Shown here: piece after piece, positions 51,785 through 60,651 of the stretch
Numbering within the stretch: the first letter of the stretch is position 1
Layout of the letters: every line of letters begins with the position of its first letter
NCBI GenBank assembly: GCA_023412915.1
Contig: JAEZRE010000018.1
Coordinates: forward strand, 174,967-238,966
Length of the DNA: 64,000 nt
Origin: Bacillota bacterium
GTDB lineage: Bacteria; Bacillota; Clostridia; Acetivibrionales; DTU013
Direction: 5' to 3'
Translations under genes and position numbers: made by a program
Notes under the pieces: generated by a model
Seen by the model: the letters and a program-made list of their open reading frames with translations, nothing else
What the model was told of the DNA's origin: nothing
Database searches by the model: none

Positions 51785-52978
51785 ATGAAGATTCGCCGCT
51801 ATTTGGCCCAAAATACGCAGGAAGCGATACTCAAGGTCAAGATGGATCTTGGTAATGAAGCGCTTATCCTCAATACAAGGAAAGTCAAGAAAAAAGGCCT
51901 GCTCGGTTTGTTTTCGAAGCCGATGGTGGAAGTGCTTGCGGCTATTGACGAATACAACGTCGTAAAAACCGAAGGCGAGGCGGCAAAAGCCTCCGACAAG
52001 CCCATTGAGAAAACGGCGCAGGCTCCTGAAACGGCGGATAAAATTAATTTTGACGAAAAAGAGGAGAAAATAGCGAATCTGGAGAATAAAATAACGAATA
52101 TGGAGGATTTGCTCCAGAAGCTGTACGTGCAGATGAAAGGCGGAGAAAAAATCGCACAGCAGCCCGCAAAGGAAGAGCGCCTCCCGACCGGCTCCAGGAT
52201 TGCTGAAATGTTCTATGGCAACCTTGTAAAAAACGAAGTCGAGCCCGATATAGCAAGAAAGATTACAGATACGGCAGCAGCAAAGCTTGGCGAGGGTATG
52301 GGCGTAAACGATATGGCTGCGCAGCTGCAAGCCCTGGTATCGGCCCTGCTGGGCAAGCCCGAAACCATAAAACCGTCTGTGCCGGGTAAACCTACAGTCG
52401 CGATATTCGTTGGTCCTACCGGTGTGGGAAAGACTACGACGCTTGCAAAAATAGCCGCGAACTATCTGCTCAACCAGAAGAAATCCATCGGGCTGATAAC
52501 TGCGGATACATACAGGATCGCGGCGGTGGAACAGCTCAAGACGTATGCGGAGATATTGGGCATCCCGGTTTCCGTGGCATACACGGCAGCCGAGATTCGC
52601 GAAGCCGTCAACCGGCACTCGGACAAGGACATAGTCCTGATCGATACGGCCGGCAGAAGCCACAGGAACAAGGCGCAGTTCGAAGAGCTGAAAGCTTTGA
52701 TTGCGGCGTCGGGGGCGGACGAGGTTTACCTGGTGCTCAGCGCTACGACAAGCAACAGGAACTGCAGGGAAATATTGAATAGCTATGACTTTTTGGCAAA
52801 TTACAAATTGATCTTTACAAAAATTGACGAGGCTCCGGTACAGGGTATTATCCTAAATGTGAGATACCTGACGGGGAAGAGCCTCTCATATATTACTACC
52901 GGACAAAGCGTGCCTGATGATATTGAAACAGCTAATATCGACAAGATCACCAAGAATCTGATGGGGAGCATAAGCTAG
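51785..52978 (+). CDS. flhF: Flagellar biosynthesis GTPase FlhF
   Basis: The 397-residue SRP-type GTPase sets flagellar number and place. The N-terminus MKIRRYLAQNTQEAILKVK is typical; a charged B-region with coiled coil (~60-130) precedes the NG domain with P-loop VGPTGVGKTTTLAKIAANYL and DTAGRSHRN. flhG starts directly after its stop. Confidence 0.95.
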   Translation: MKIRRYLAQNTQEAILKVKMDLGNEALILNTRKVKKKGLLGLFSKPMVEVLAAIDEYNVVKTEGEAAKASDKPIEKTAQAPETADKINFDEKEEKIANLENKITNMEDLLQKLYVQMKGGEKIAQQPAKEERLPTGSRIAEMFYGNLVKNEVEPDIARKITDTAAAKLGEGMGVNDMAAQLQALVSALLGKPETIKPSVPGKPTVAIFVGPTGVGKTTTLAKIAANYLLNQKKSIGLITADTYRIAAVEQLKTYAEILGIPVSVAYTAAEIREAVNRHSDKDIVLIDTAGRSHRNKAQFEELKALIAASGADEVYLVLSATTSNRNCREILNSYDFLANYKLIFTKIDEAPVQGIILNVRYLTGKSLSYITTGQSVPDDIETANIDKITKNLMGSIS

Positions 52979-53890
52979 ATGATGGATCAGGCGGAAAAAC
53001 TACGACAGGCGATCGACAACCTCAAATTGAAGCAGGCTGTGAACCAGGTGATAGCGCCGAAGCCGCCTGTAAAAAGATCGGCCAGAGTTATCACCGTTAC
53101 GAGCGGCAAAGGCGGCGTCGGTAAGACGAACGTTACGATAAATCTTGCAATAGCATTGAGCGAACTGGGTTACAGGGTCGTAATACTCGACGCGGATTTC
53201 GGTCTTGCCAATATAGACGTGCTCTTCGGGATAGTACCGCAGTACACGCTGCTGGATGTTGTAAAGAACAAAAAAAACATACTCGAGATACTTTCCGACG
53301 GTCCGAGGAACACCAAGTTCATTTCAGGCGGATCCGGCGTAGAGGATCTCGTAAAGCTCGACAAACAGCAGATTATGAAGTTCGTCGAGAATATGGCGCT
53401 TTTGGACAAGATCGCCGACATTATAATAGTAGATACCGGCGCAGGTCTTTCGGAAAGCGTAATGAGTTTCATAGTAGCAGCCGATGAGGTACTGCTAGTG
53501 ACCACCCCAGAACCGACTTCGATCACAGACGCGTATGCGCTTATAAAGATGGTTTCGAACAGAGATAAGGAAAAGAAGATCAGAGTCGTGGTAAACAGGG
53601 CTGATAGTGTCGGCGAAGCCAATGATGTTCTAAACAAGCTGGTGCTTGTAGCTGAAAAATTCCTCGGTATCTCGCTGGAGCCTGCGGGTTACATAATGCA
53701 TGACGATGCGGTGGTTAAAGCGGTAAAACAGCAGCAGCCGTTTTCGATAAGCTTTCCCAGGAGTCCGGCTGCCAGAAACATAAGGGATATTTCGGTAAAG
53801 CTTGCCGAAAAGGGTATTGCGGGCGAGCCTGGCGCTTATTCCGGCGTAAGGGGCTTTCTCAACAGGCTTGTAGGTTTTATGAAAGCCTGA
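52979..53890 (+). CDS. flhG: Flagellum site-determining protein FlhG (YlxH/MinD type)
   Basis: The 303-residue ParA/MinD-type ATPase has an N-terminal peptide (QAEKLRQAIDNLKLKQAVNQ) that stimulates FlhF GTPase in relatives, the deviant Walker A TSGKGGVGKTNVTINLA, and a DTGAGLSESVMSF switch segment. It limits flagellar number with FlhF. The ATG abuts the flhF stop. The C-terminus ends in a short helix (FLNRLVGFMKA) likely to touch the membrane. Confidence 0.94.
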   Translation: MMDQAEKLRQAIDNLKLKQAVNQVIAPKPPVKRSARVITVTSGKGGVGKTNVTINLAIALSELGYRVVILDADFGLANIDVLFGIVPQYTLLDVVKNKKNILEILSDGPRNTKFISGGSGVEDLVKLDKQQIMKFVENMALLDKIADIIIVDTGAGLSESVMSFIVAADEVLLVTTPEPTSITDAYALIKMVSNRDKEKKIRVVVNRADSVGEANDVLNKLVLVAEKFLGISLEPAGYIMHDDAVVKAVKQQQPFSISFPRSPAARNIRDISVKLAEKGIAGEPGAYSGVRGFLNRLVGFMKA

Positions 53891-53938
53891 CGGACTGACA
53901 GATATAAAAAGACAAGTTATTGCAGGGCAGGGGATGAA

Positions 53939-54631
53939 ATGAATCTATCTGAACTGGAAGTGGGTTCCAAACTGGAACTCGAGCTCTTCGACAATAACGG
54001 CGTAAGAGCGCGGAAAACTTTGATAAGCCAATATGAATGGATGGTCGACGACGGTACGATCGCGATAGCGGCGCCTATTTCGGAAAGAAAGATAGTTCCT
54101 GTGCCTGCGGGTTCGACGATGAACATCTATTTCATAAAACAGGATGGCAGTAACGTAAATTTATATAAATTCCGGGCCATCGTAAAGAACAGGTATGATG
54201 CGGACAACCTCAAAGTGCTTCTGGTAACGAGGGACGGAGAGATAGCCAGGGTGCAGAGACGCAACTATTACAGGCTGGATATGCTGTTGGAGGTTGGTTA
54301 TCGGTCGATTGGGCCAGGCCGCAGAGGTCACGCCGGTGAAAAGCAGTTCAAAAAATCGCTTGCGGTCAATTTGAGCGGCGGCGGTATCTGCCTTCTGCTC
54401 GACGATGAATTTGAAGCCGGGGATTTGCTGGAATGTGAGATGACTTTCGACCGGACTCAAAATATTAGATTTTGCGGCAAGGTCGTAAGATTCGATGAAT
54501 CGGACAGGGAGGGCCGTTACAAGTATAAGGCGGGCGTAGCGTATATAGAGATCGACGAAAATGACAGAGAAACAGTTGTACGATATATTTTTCAAGAGCA
54601 GCGCAAATTACTCAGAAAGGGTTTGGTTTAG
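53939..54631 (+). CDS. PilZ-domain c-di-GMP binding flagellar brake protein (YpfA/YcgR-like)
   Basis: The 230-residue protein has an N-terminal YcgR-type beta domain (~1-100) and a PilZ domain with both c-di-GMP motifs: RRNYYR (about residues 105-110) and NLSGGG (~142-147). Bound c-di-GMP lets such proteins slow the motor. Its place between flhG and cheB supports motility control. No cyclase gene is in the window. Confidence 0.9.
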   Translation: MNLSELEVGSKLELELFDNNGVRARKTLISQYEWMVDDGTIAIAAPISERKIVPVPAGSTMNIYFIKQDGSNVNLYKFRAIVKNRYDADNLKVLLVTRDGEIARVQRRNYYRLDMLLEVGYRSIGPGRRGHAGEKQFKKSLAVNLSGGGICLLLDDEFEAGDLLECEMTFDRTQNIRFCGKVVRFDESDREGRYKYKAGVAYIEIDENDRETVVRYIFQEQRKLLRKGLV

Positions 54632-54634
54632 ACG

Positions 54635-55702
54635 ATGGCCAGGGACATCGGAGTACTGGTAGTTGATGATTCGGCTTTTATGCGCAAGATGCTGACTGAT
54701 ATATTGGAAAGCAGCAGTGAAATCGAAGTGGTCGGCACGGCCAGAGATGGCTTTGAAGCATTGAAGAAAGTCAAGGAATTGAATCCCGACATCATAACGC
54801 TCGATGTTGAAATGCCGTCCATGGACGGGTTGAGTTGTTTGAGGGAATTGCAGAAGGTAACCGATATACCCGTAATCATGCTCAGCAGCCGTACAGGTAC
54901 CGGGGAGCAGGCAACAATCGAAGCCCTTGAGGCAGGAGCAATAGATTTTATCACGAAACCGACGGGCTTATTTGATATATCAGGCGAAGAAAAGAAAAAA
55001 GAGATCATTGAAAAAGTAAAAATGGCAAAAGCGATCAGGACCGTAAAGCACGCAGCCGGCAGGCCCGCGGCAGTTGTTCCCGCAATGAAGGCGGTTCAGA
55101 CCGGCAGCAGGAAAAACAACCTGAAGACACTGATCGTTATAGGAACTTCCACGGGTGGTCCAAAAGCGTTGCAGGAGGTGATACCGTTCATTCCGGACGA
55201 TATACCGGCCGCGGTTGTAATAGTGCAGCATATGCCTCCCGGTTTTACAAAATCGCTGGCAGACAGGCTGAATACGCTGAGCAGGCTTACCGTAAAAGAA
55301 GGAGAAAACAACGAGGTGATAAAGCCGGGCTTTGCGTATATAGCGCCGGGCGACTTCCATATGGAGGTCTTCGGAAACGGGCACGACATGAGGATCAGGC
55401 TTACCAAAGGCCCGCCGTTGGGTTCGCTGAGGCCTGCGGTAAATGTATTGATGGACTCTGTTGCGAAATCCGGGTTTCCCAGTGTAATCGGAGTGATAAT
55501 GACCGGGATGGGCAACGATGGTAAGGAAGGCATAGTAAAAATGAAGCAAGCAAACAACGCCGTTATAATTTCACAGGACGAGCAATCCTGCGTAGTTTAC
55601 GGGATGCCGAAGTCGGCGGTCAGTACGGGAGTTGTTGATGCGATAGTACCTCTGAAGGAAATTTCAGAGGTCATAGTCAAATATATGGGGGTGGAGCAAT
55701 AA
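54635..55702 (+). CDS. cheB: Protein-glutamate methylesterase/deamidase CheB
   Basis: The 355-residue protein has an N-terminal receiver (Asp57 in TLDVEMPSMDG) and a C-terminal methylesterase with catalytic residues in IGTSTGGPKAL (Ser), VQHMPPGFTKSLA (His) and MTGMGNDGKEG (Asp). It demethylates chemoreceptors after CheA phosphorylation. The cheA ATG overlaps its stop by one base. Confidence 0.96.
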   Translation: MARDIGVLVVDDSAFMRKMLTDILESSSEIEVVGTARDGFEALKKVKELNPDIITLDVEMPSMDGLSCLRELQKVTDIPVIMLSSRTGTGEQATIEALEAGAIDFITKPTGLFDISGEEKKKEIIEKVKMAKAIRTVKHAAGRPAAVVPAMKAVQTGSRKNNLKTLIVIGTSTGGPKALQEVIPFIPDDIPAAVVIVQHMPPGFTKSLADRLNTLSRLTVKEGENNEVIKPGFAYIAPGDFHMEVFGNGHDMRIRLTKGPPLGSLRPAVNVLMDSVAKSGFPSVIGVIMTGMGNDGKEGIVKMKQANNAVIISQDEQSCVVYGMPKSAVSTGVVDAIVPLKEISEVIVKYMGVEQ

Positions 55703-57756
55703 TGGACATGAGCCAGTACTTGGAAATTTTTATTGAAGAAACCAAAGAGCATTTACAAAGCTTGAATCAATGCCTGCTGCAGATGGAGAAAAATCCGCAG
55801 GACAATTCGATGCTCAATGAGATTTTCAGAGTGGCGCATACGCTTAAGGGTATGTCCGGAACTATGGGCTTCAACAGGATGTCCAGATTGACGCATGATA
55901 TGGAGGACGTACTGCAGGCTCTTCGCAGCAATGAAATGAAAGTAAGCCCCGAATTGATCGATCTGCTTTTCAAATGCCTCGACGCACTTGAGAGCTATAC
56001 GACGGTGATTGTCGAGACAAGTTCGGAGGGAACCGAGGATAATGCGGCTATAATTAACTCACTTGCAGAAATGATCAAAAGCAAGGGTTCTGTAAGTGCT
56101 CCCGCAGCAGCTGCGCCGGCTATCACATTATCCGCCGCCCTGAACGATACGGCATCCGATCTTGCCCTGAACCAGTATGATATCAGCGTGATAAACAAAG
56201 CGGCAGATATGGGGAACAACGCGTACCAGATCACCGTAAAACTCAATAAAGGCTGTGTTCTCAAGTCCGCCAGAGCCTTCATCATATTCAAGACTCTCGA
56301 GAGACATTCGGAGATCATAAAATCCGAGCCGAAGGTACAGGACATAGAAGACGAGAAATTTGATTTCGAATTTACGGTAGTCGTACTCTCGAAAGAGGAC
56401 GAGTCGGTCTTCAAGAAGGATCTGAATTCGATCGCCGAGGTGGACGAGGTTATAATCAAGCTTGTAAAAGCCAAGGAAACGGTAGTGCAGCAGGCAGACG
56501 GAGAGGTTGCGGAGGCGGAAGAACAGGAAGCCAAGGCCGCTGCCGAAAACGCCGAAGGGGACCAGGCACAGGCCAAGGCTGATTCGGCGGCTAAAAAGAC
56601 AAAGACAGGAAAAACGGTCAGGGTCGATATTGACAGGTTGGACGTGCTGCTAAACCTCGTAAGCGAGCTAATAATTCAAAAGACAAGGCTTGAAGGCCTC
56701 GAAGGAATAGAGAAGACCCAGTCCTATGTCGAGACGGTGGAGTATTTGGAGAGAATATCCACCAATTTGCACGACGCTGTAATGAAGGTCAGGATGGTGC
56801 CAGTCGAAACAGTATTCAACCGTTTCCCGAGAATGATAAGGGATATTTCTAAGAATCTGGGGAAAGAGGTCGAACTGACAATGTCGGGTGAGGAAACCGA
56901 ACTTGACAGAACCGTTATCGATGAGATAGGCGATCCTCTGATCCACCTGCTCAGGAATTCCTGCGACCACGGAATCGAGTCGGTCGAGCAGAGAAAGAAC
57001 CTCGGCAAACCGGAAGTTGGCCTTATAGAGTTGAAAGCCTACCAGGACGGCAATAACGTTGTTATTGAAGTAGGGGACGACGGCCAGGGCATCAACGTGG
57101 AAAAAGTCAAAAAGAAGGCCATAGAACGCGGACTGATTAACAAGGATATGGCTGCCAACCTTACAAAGAAGGATATAATCGACTTCCTCTTCAAACCGAG
57201 CTTCAGCACGGCGGACAAGGTGACCGACCTCTCGGGCAGAGGCGTGGGACTCGACGTTGTCAAAACCAAAATAGAAGCTCTCGGCGGTTTCGTGGAAGTC
57301 GAGACCGAGCTCGGCAAGGGCAGCCGGTTCTATATCAGGCTTCCTCTGACGCTTGCCATAATACAGGCGCTGCTTGTAATGGTAGGAGAAGAGAAATACG
57401 CCATACAGCTAAGTTCCATACACAAGATTACCAATATACCCGCGGACGACGTCAAGCTTGTACAGAAGCAGGAGGTCGTTATGTACAGGAATACGGTAAT
57501 ACCGATAGTGAGGCTGGACAAGGTTCTCGAGGTTCCGAGGGAAAACAGCGAAGCTCCAAGGAATCTGACGCTTGTCATAGTTAAGAAGGGCGAACGCCTT
57601 ACAGGTCTTGTTGTGGATAAGATACTCGGGCAGCAGGAAATCGTGCAGAAATCGCTTGGCAAGTTCCTGTCCGGAATCAAGATCATAACCAGCGCAACAA
57701 TACTCGGAGACGGTAATGTGGCGTTGATACTGGATGTAAATGCATTAGCCAACTAG
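55702..57756 (+). CDS. cheA: Chemotaxis histidine kinase CheA
   Basis: The 684-residue kinase contains the P1 domain with His46 in VAHTLKGMSGTMGF, a P2-like CheY/CheB docking domain, an acidic Ala/Glu-rich linker (~270-300), the P3 dimer helices, the ATP domain (LLRNSCDHGIES, DDGQGINVEKV, GRGVGLDVVK) and a CheW-like P5 domain. It phosphorylates CheY and CheB. The gene overlaps cheB by one base. Confidence 0.97.
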   Translation: MDMSQYLEIFIEETKEHLQSLNQCLLQMEKNPQDNSMLNEIFRVAHTLKGMSGTMGFNRMSRLTHDMEDVLQALRSNEMKVSPELIDLLFKCLDALESYTTVIVETSSEGTEDNAAIINSLAEMIKSKGSVSAPAAAAPAITLSAALNDTASDLALNQYDISVINKAADMGNNAYQITVKLNKGCVLKSARAFIIFKTLERHSEIIKSEPKVQDIEDEKFDFEFTVVVLSKEDESVFKKDLNSIAEVDEVIIKLVKAKETVVQQADGEVAEAEEQEAKAAAENAEGDQAQAKADSAAKKTKTGKTVRVDIDRLDVLLNLVSELIIQKTRLEGLEGIEKTQSYVETVEYLERISTNLHDAVMKVRMVPVETVFNRFPRMIRDISKNLGKEVELTMSGEETELDRTVIDEIGDPLIHLLRNSCDHGIESVEQRKNLGKPEVGLIELKAYQDGNNVVIEVGDDGQGINVEKVKKKAIERGLINKDMAANLTKKDIIDFLFKPSFSTADKVTDLSGRGVGLDVVKTKIEALGGFVEVETELGKGSRFYIRLPLTLAIIQALLVMVGEEKYAIQLSSIHKITNIPADDVKLVQKQEVVMYRNTVIPIVRLDKVLEVPRENSEAPRNLTLVIVKKGERLTGLVVDKILGQQEIVQKSLGKFLSGIKIITSATILGDGNVALILDVNALAN

Positions 57757-57772
57757 AAGGGGAGGGACGACT

Positions 57773-58234
57773 ATGGCAGACCAGAAAATCTCGGAAGCAA
57801 AGAAATATCTAATATTCAGACTCGGCAACGAGGAATACGGCATCGATATACATAAAATCACCACGATAATTGAAAAGGATATGAATATTGCCAGGGTTCC
57901 CAAGCTGCCCGCTTTCATCAAGGGAGTAATTAACCTGAGAGGCGAGATCATACCCGTTATAAGCCTGAGGCTGAAATTCGGGATGTCGGAGGACGAATAC
58001 GGCCCGGATACCAGGATAATTATAATAAAGCTCGATGAAATATCAGCGGGGCTTATTGTCGATTCGGTTGCGGAAGTGATCGAACTCGATGAGGAATCCA
58101 CCGAAAGTATAGCGAATATTTCAGGCGCACTCTCCATGGATTATATCACGGGAGTCGGTAAATCGGCCGGCAGGATAATTACCCTGCTGAACCTCGAGAA
58201 GCTTGTTTCATTGGAAGAGAACGCGGGAAAGTAA
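57773..58234 (+). CDS. cheW: Chemotaxis coupling protein CheW
   Basis: The 153-residue adaptor has the CheW fold: KYLIFRLGNEEYGIDIHKI, the conserved PAFIKGVINLRGEIIPVI and LIVDSVAEVIEL. It links CheA to chemoreceptors. AGGGGAGGG is upstream of the ATG. cheC follows after 27 bases. Confidence 0.96.
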   Translation: MADQKISEAKKYLIFRLGNEEYGIDIHKITTIIEKDMNIARVPKLPAFIKGVINLRGEIIPVISLRLKFGMSEDEYGPDTRIIIIKLDEISAGLIVDSVAEVIELDEESTESIANISGALSMDYITGVGKSAGRIITLLNLEKLVSLEENAGK

Positions 58235-58261
58235 GGCAATATATGTTTAGGAGAAGCTGGT

Positions 58262-58882
58262 ATGGCTACAGGTATTGATAACCTCAACAATCTGCAGTTG
58301 GATGTATTGAAGGAAATAGGAAACATAGGCGCCGGAAATGCCGCAACAGCACTTGCGAAGCTTCTGAACCGCAAGGTCGATATGGACGTACCAAGAGCAA
58401 AGATTCTTGAATTCAAGGATGTCAGCGATACGCTCGGAGGAGCTGAACTGCCTGTGGTAGGCATCCTGCTCAAGGTTAGCGGTGACCTTACCGGAAACAT
58501 CATGTTCATATTGCACCAAAATGCTGCGGGCATGCTGGTAAATATGCTGATGGGCCGTCCGCTCGATGAGGTTCATGAATTTACTGAAATGGAAATTTCA
58601 GCGCTTAAAGAAATAGGAAATATCCTTGCAGGTTCGTACCTGTCGGCATTATCTTCTCTGACCAACCTGACGATCATGCCGTCCGTACCGGATCTGGCCA
58701 TCGACATGGCCGGAGCGATCCTGAGCGTGCCGGCGATCGAATTCGGTAAGGTCGGTGATACCGTGCTCTATATCGAAACGGAGTTTTCAGAAGGGTTTGA
58801 CAAGGTGGTAGGCGATTTCTTCCTCGTACCTGATTTCGACACGTACGATGTATTATTGAAAGCATTAGGAGTCATTGGATGA
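58262..58882 (+). CDS. cheC: CheY-P phosphatase CheC
   Basis: The 206-residue phosphatase has two symmetrical active-site helices, LKEIGNIGAGNAATALAKLL and LKEIGNILAGSYLSALSSL, each with the Glu-Asn pair that attacks CheY-P. CheC also holds CheD, encoded by the gene that starts directly at its stop. Confidence 0.95.
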   Translation: MATGIDNLNNLQLDVLKEIGNIGAGNAATALAKLLNRKVDMDVPRAKILEFKDVSDTLGGAELPVVGILLKVSGDLTGNIMFILHQNAAGMLVNMLMGRPLDEVHEFTEMEISALKEIGNILAGSYLSALSSLTNLTIMPSVPDLAIDMAGAILSVPAIEFGKVGDTVLYIETEFSEGFDKVVGDFFLVPDFDTYDVLLKALGVIG

Positions 58883-59368
58883 ATGGTTAATCTGATTAAG
58901 GTAGGCATGGCGGATCTGCAATCGTCAAGGCATCCGTGCATAATTACAACGCTTGGTCTCGGATCCTGCGTAGGCATCGCGCTTTACGACCCCGGAAGAA
59001 AAGTGGCCGGGCTGGCGCACATTATGCTGCCTTCGAGTCAGCAAGCCAGGAACAATTCGAATACGGCCAAGTTCGCGGATACTGCGATAGTAAAGCTTGT
59101 CGACGATATGATCAGTCTCGGGGCGGTCAGGTCGCAAATCATAGCCAAACTCGCGGGCGGGGCTCAGATGTTTTCATTCAACGATACATCGGAGATGCTC
59201 CGTATAGGCGCGCGGAATGTATCGGCGTCGAAGGAAGCGCTCAATATGCTTGGTATACCGATCCTCTCCGAGGATACCGGCGGAAATTATGGAAGGACTA
59301 TTGAAATCCATTCCGAAACCGGAAAGCTTATGATCAAGACGATCGGTCACGGTTTAAAGGAGATATAG
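58883..59368 (+). CDS. cheD: Chemoreceptor glutamine deamidase CheD
   Basis: The 161-residue enzyme has the catalytic cysteine in LGLGSCVGIALYD, the histidine in LAHIMLPSS and a conserved threonine in FADTAIVKL. It deamidates receptor glutamines and is controlled by CheC. The ATG abuts the cheC stop codon. A membrane protein gene follows four bases after its stop. Confidence 0.95.
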   Translation: MVNLIKVGMADLQSSRHPCIITTLGLGSCVGIALYDPGRKVAGLAHIMLPSSQQARNNSNTAKFADTAIVKLVDDMISLGAVRSQIIAKLAGGAQMFSFNDTSEMLRIGARNVSASKEALNMLGIPILSEDTGGNYGRTIEIHSETGKLMIKTIGHGLKEI

Positions 59369-59371
59369 CAT

Positions 59372-59797
59372 ATGGAGCGTATCCAGAAGTTACCGTTCCT
59401 TGCAGGTTGTTTGGCTGCGATCGTAACCGGGGTGGCAAGTTATGCAACTGGAGTTGAAAGCCGGACGATATATCTTCGAATGGCTGTAATGATGCTTATC
59501 TTCTTTTTGATAGGTATTTATGCAAGAAATACATTATTAACGATATATGAAGATATAGAGAAAAAGAAAAGGGAAAAGGAGCTTGAAGAGGCCCAGAAAC
59601 AGGCACAAATGCTGGAAGATCAAAAAGCGGTCTCACAGGAGGGCAAAAAGCCTCACGAACATCAGGCAGGGGAGCACCAACAGACTCCGCCGGCCCATCC
59701 TCAGCCTCCGAAACTTGATCTGGTTGCCGATGATAGCGATGATGACTTCAAGCCTTTTGATATCAGCAAGGCTGTAAAAGCTAAAGTAAACGAGTAA
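59372..59797 (+). CDS. Membrane protein of unknown function in the motility operon
   Basis: The 141-residue protein has two hydrophobic helices (LAGCLAAIVTGVASYATG and LRMAVMMLIFFLIGIYA), a charged coiled-coil stretch (EDIEKKKREKELEEAQKQAQ), a His/Gln/Pro-rich segment and an acidic end. It lies between cheD and the motility sigma gene, four bases after cheD. I do not recognise a named family; a similar small membrane protein is often seen here in clostridia. Confidence 0.75.
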   Translation: MERIQKLPFLAGCLAAIVTGVASYATGVESRTIYLRMAVMMLIFFLIGIYARNTLLTIYEDIEKKKREKELEEAQKQAQMLEDQKAVSQEGKKPHEHQAGEHQQTPPAHPQPPKLDLVADDSDDDFKPFDISKAVKAKVNE

Positions 59798-59819
59798 TAT
59801 CGATGCACGGGGGATAAAA

Positions 59820-60590
59820 ATGCCTAGCAGCAGTAAAGATCAGAAGGAGCTTTGGAAGCAGTACCATGAAACCAGGGATCCTGCCATCAGGGAAACTCTG
59901 ATACTTGAATACTCTCATTTGATCAAATTCATAGCCGGTAGATTGAATATTTATTTCGGCTCGAACGTCGAGTATGACGATCTGGTCAGCTTCGGCGTTT
60001 TCGGGCTTATCGACGCCATAGACAAGTATGACATGAACAAGGGTGTCAAGTTCGAAACCTATGCCTCTCTGAGGATACGCGGTTCAATAATTGACAGCAT
60101 AAGGGATATGGACTGGGTGCCGAGGTCTCTCAGGCAAAAGAACAAGGAACTTGAGAAAGCGTACTGGGAAGTGGAAAATGAACTTGGCCACTCCGCAACG
60201 GACAAGGAAATCGCCGATAAGCTGGGTATTTCGATTGATGAATTCTACAAGCTGCTCAATGATGTTAACGTGACCTCGATGGTATCGCTAGAGGATTTTC
60301 TCGAGCAGAATTACGAGGTCGGAACGGATATAACAAGCACCAACAGTTCGGACAGGCCCGAGCATGAAGCGGAGTTGAACGAATTGCGAGAGATCCTTGG
60401 AGAATCAATAGAAAAGTTGCCGGAAAAAGAAAAAATGGTACTATCCTTGTATTATTACGAAGAATTGACATTAAAAGAAATAAGTGCGATAATGAAGGTG
60501 TCTGAATCCCGTATTTCACAGCTTCATACGAAGGCAATAATGCGTTTGAGAGGTAAACTTGCTCGACAAAAATCGCTATTGGACGACTGA
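59820..60590 (+). CDS. sigD: RNA polymerase motility sigma factor (FliA/SigD/WhiG family)
   Basis: The 256-residue sigma-28-type factor has region 2 (EYSHLIKFIAGRLN, YDDLVSFGVFGLIDAIDKYD, FETYASLRIRGSIIDSIRDM) with the family-specific DWVPRSLRQKNKELE and a region 4 helix-turn-helix (TLKEISAIMKVSESRISQLH). It should drive late motility genes such as flagellin, none of which are in the window. The ATG follows GGGGG by six bases. Confidence 0.95.
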   Translation: MPSSSKDQKELWKQYHETRDPAIRETLILEYSHLIKFIAGRLNIYFGSNVEYDDLVSFGVFGLIDAIDKYDMNKGVKFETYASLRIRGSIIDSIRDMDWVPRSLRQKNKELEKAYWEVENELGHSATDKEIADKLGISIDEFYKLLNDVNVTSMVSLEDFLEQNYEVGTDITSTNSSDRPEHEAELNELREILGESIEKLPEKEKMVLSLYYYEELTLKEISAIMKVSESRISQLHTKAIMRLRGKLARQKSLLDD

Positions 60591-60651
60591 ATGCGGGTGC
60601 AGCTTTGCTGTTTTAGAGAAAGTGATCTTTGGACGGGGGTTTGCTTGAGGA

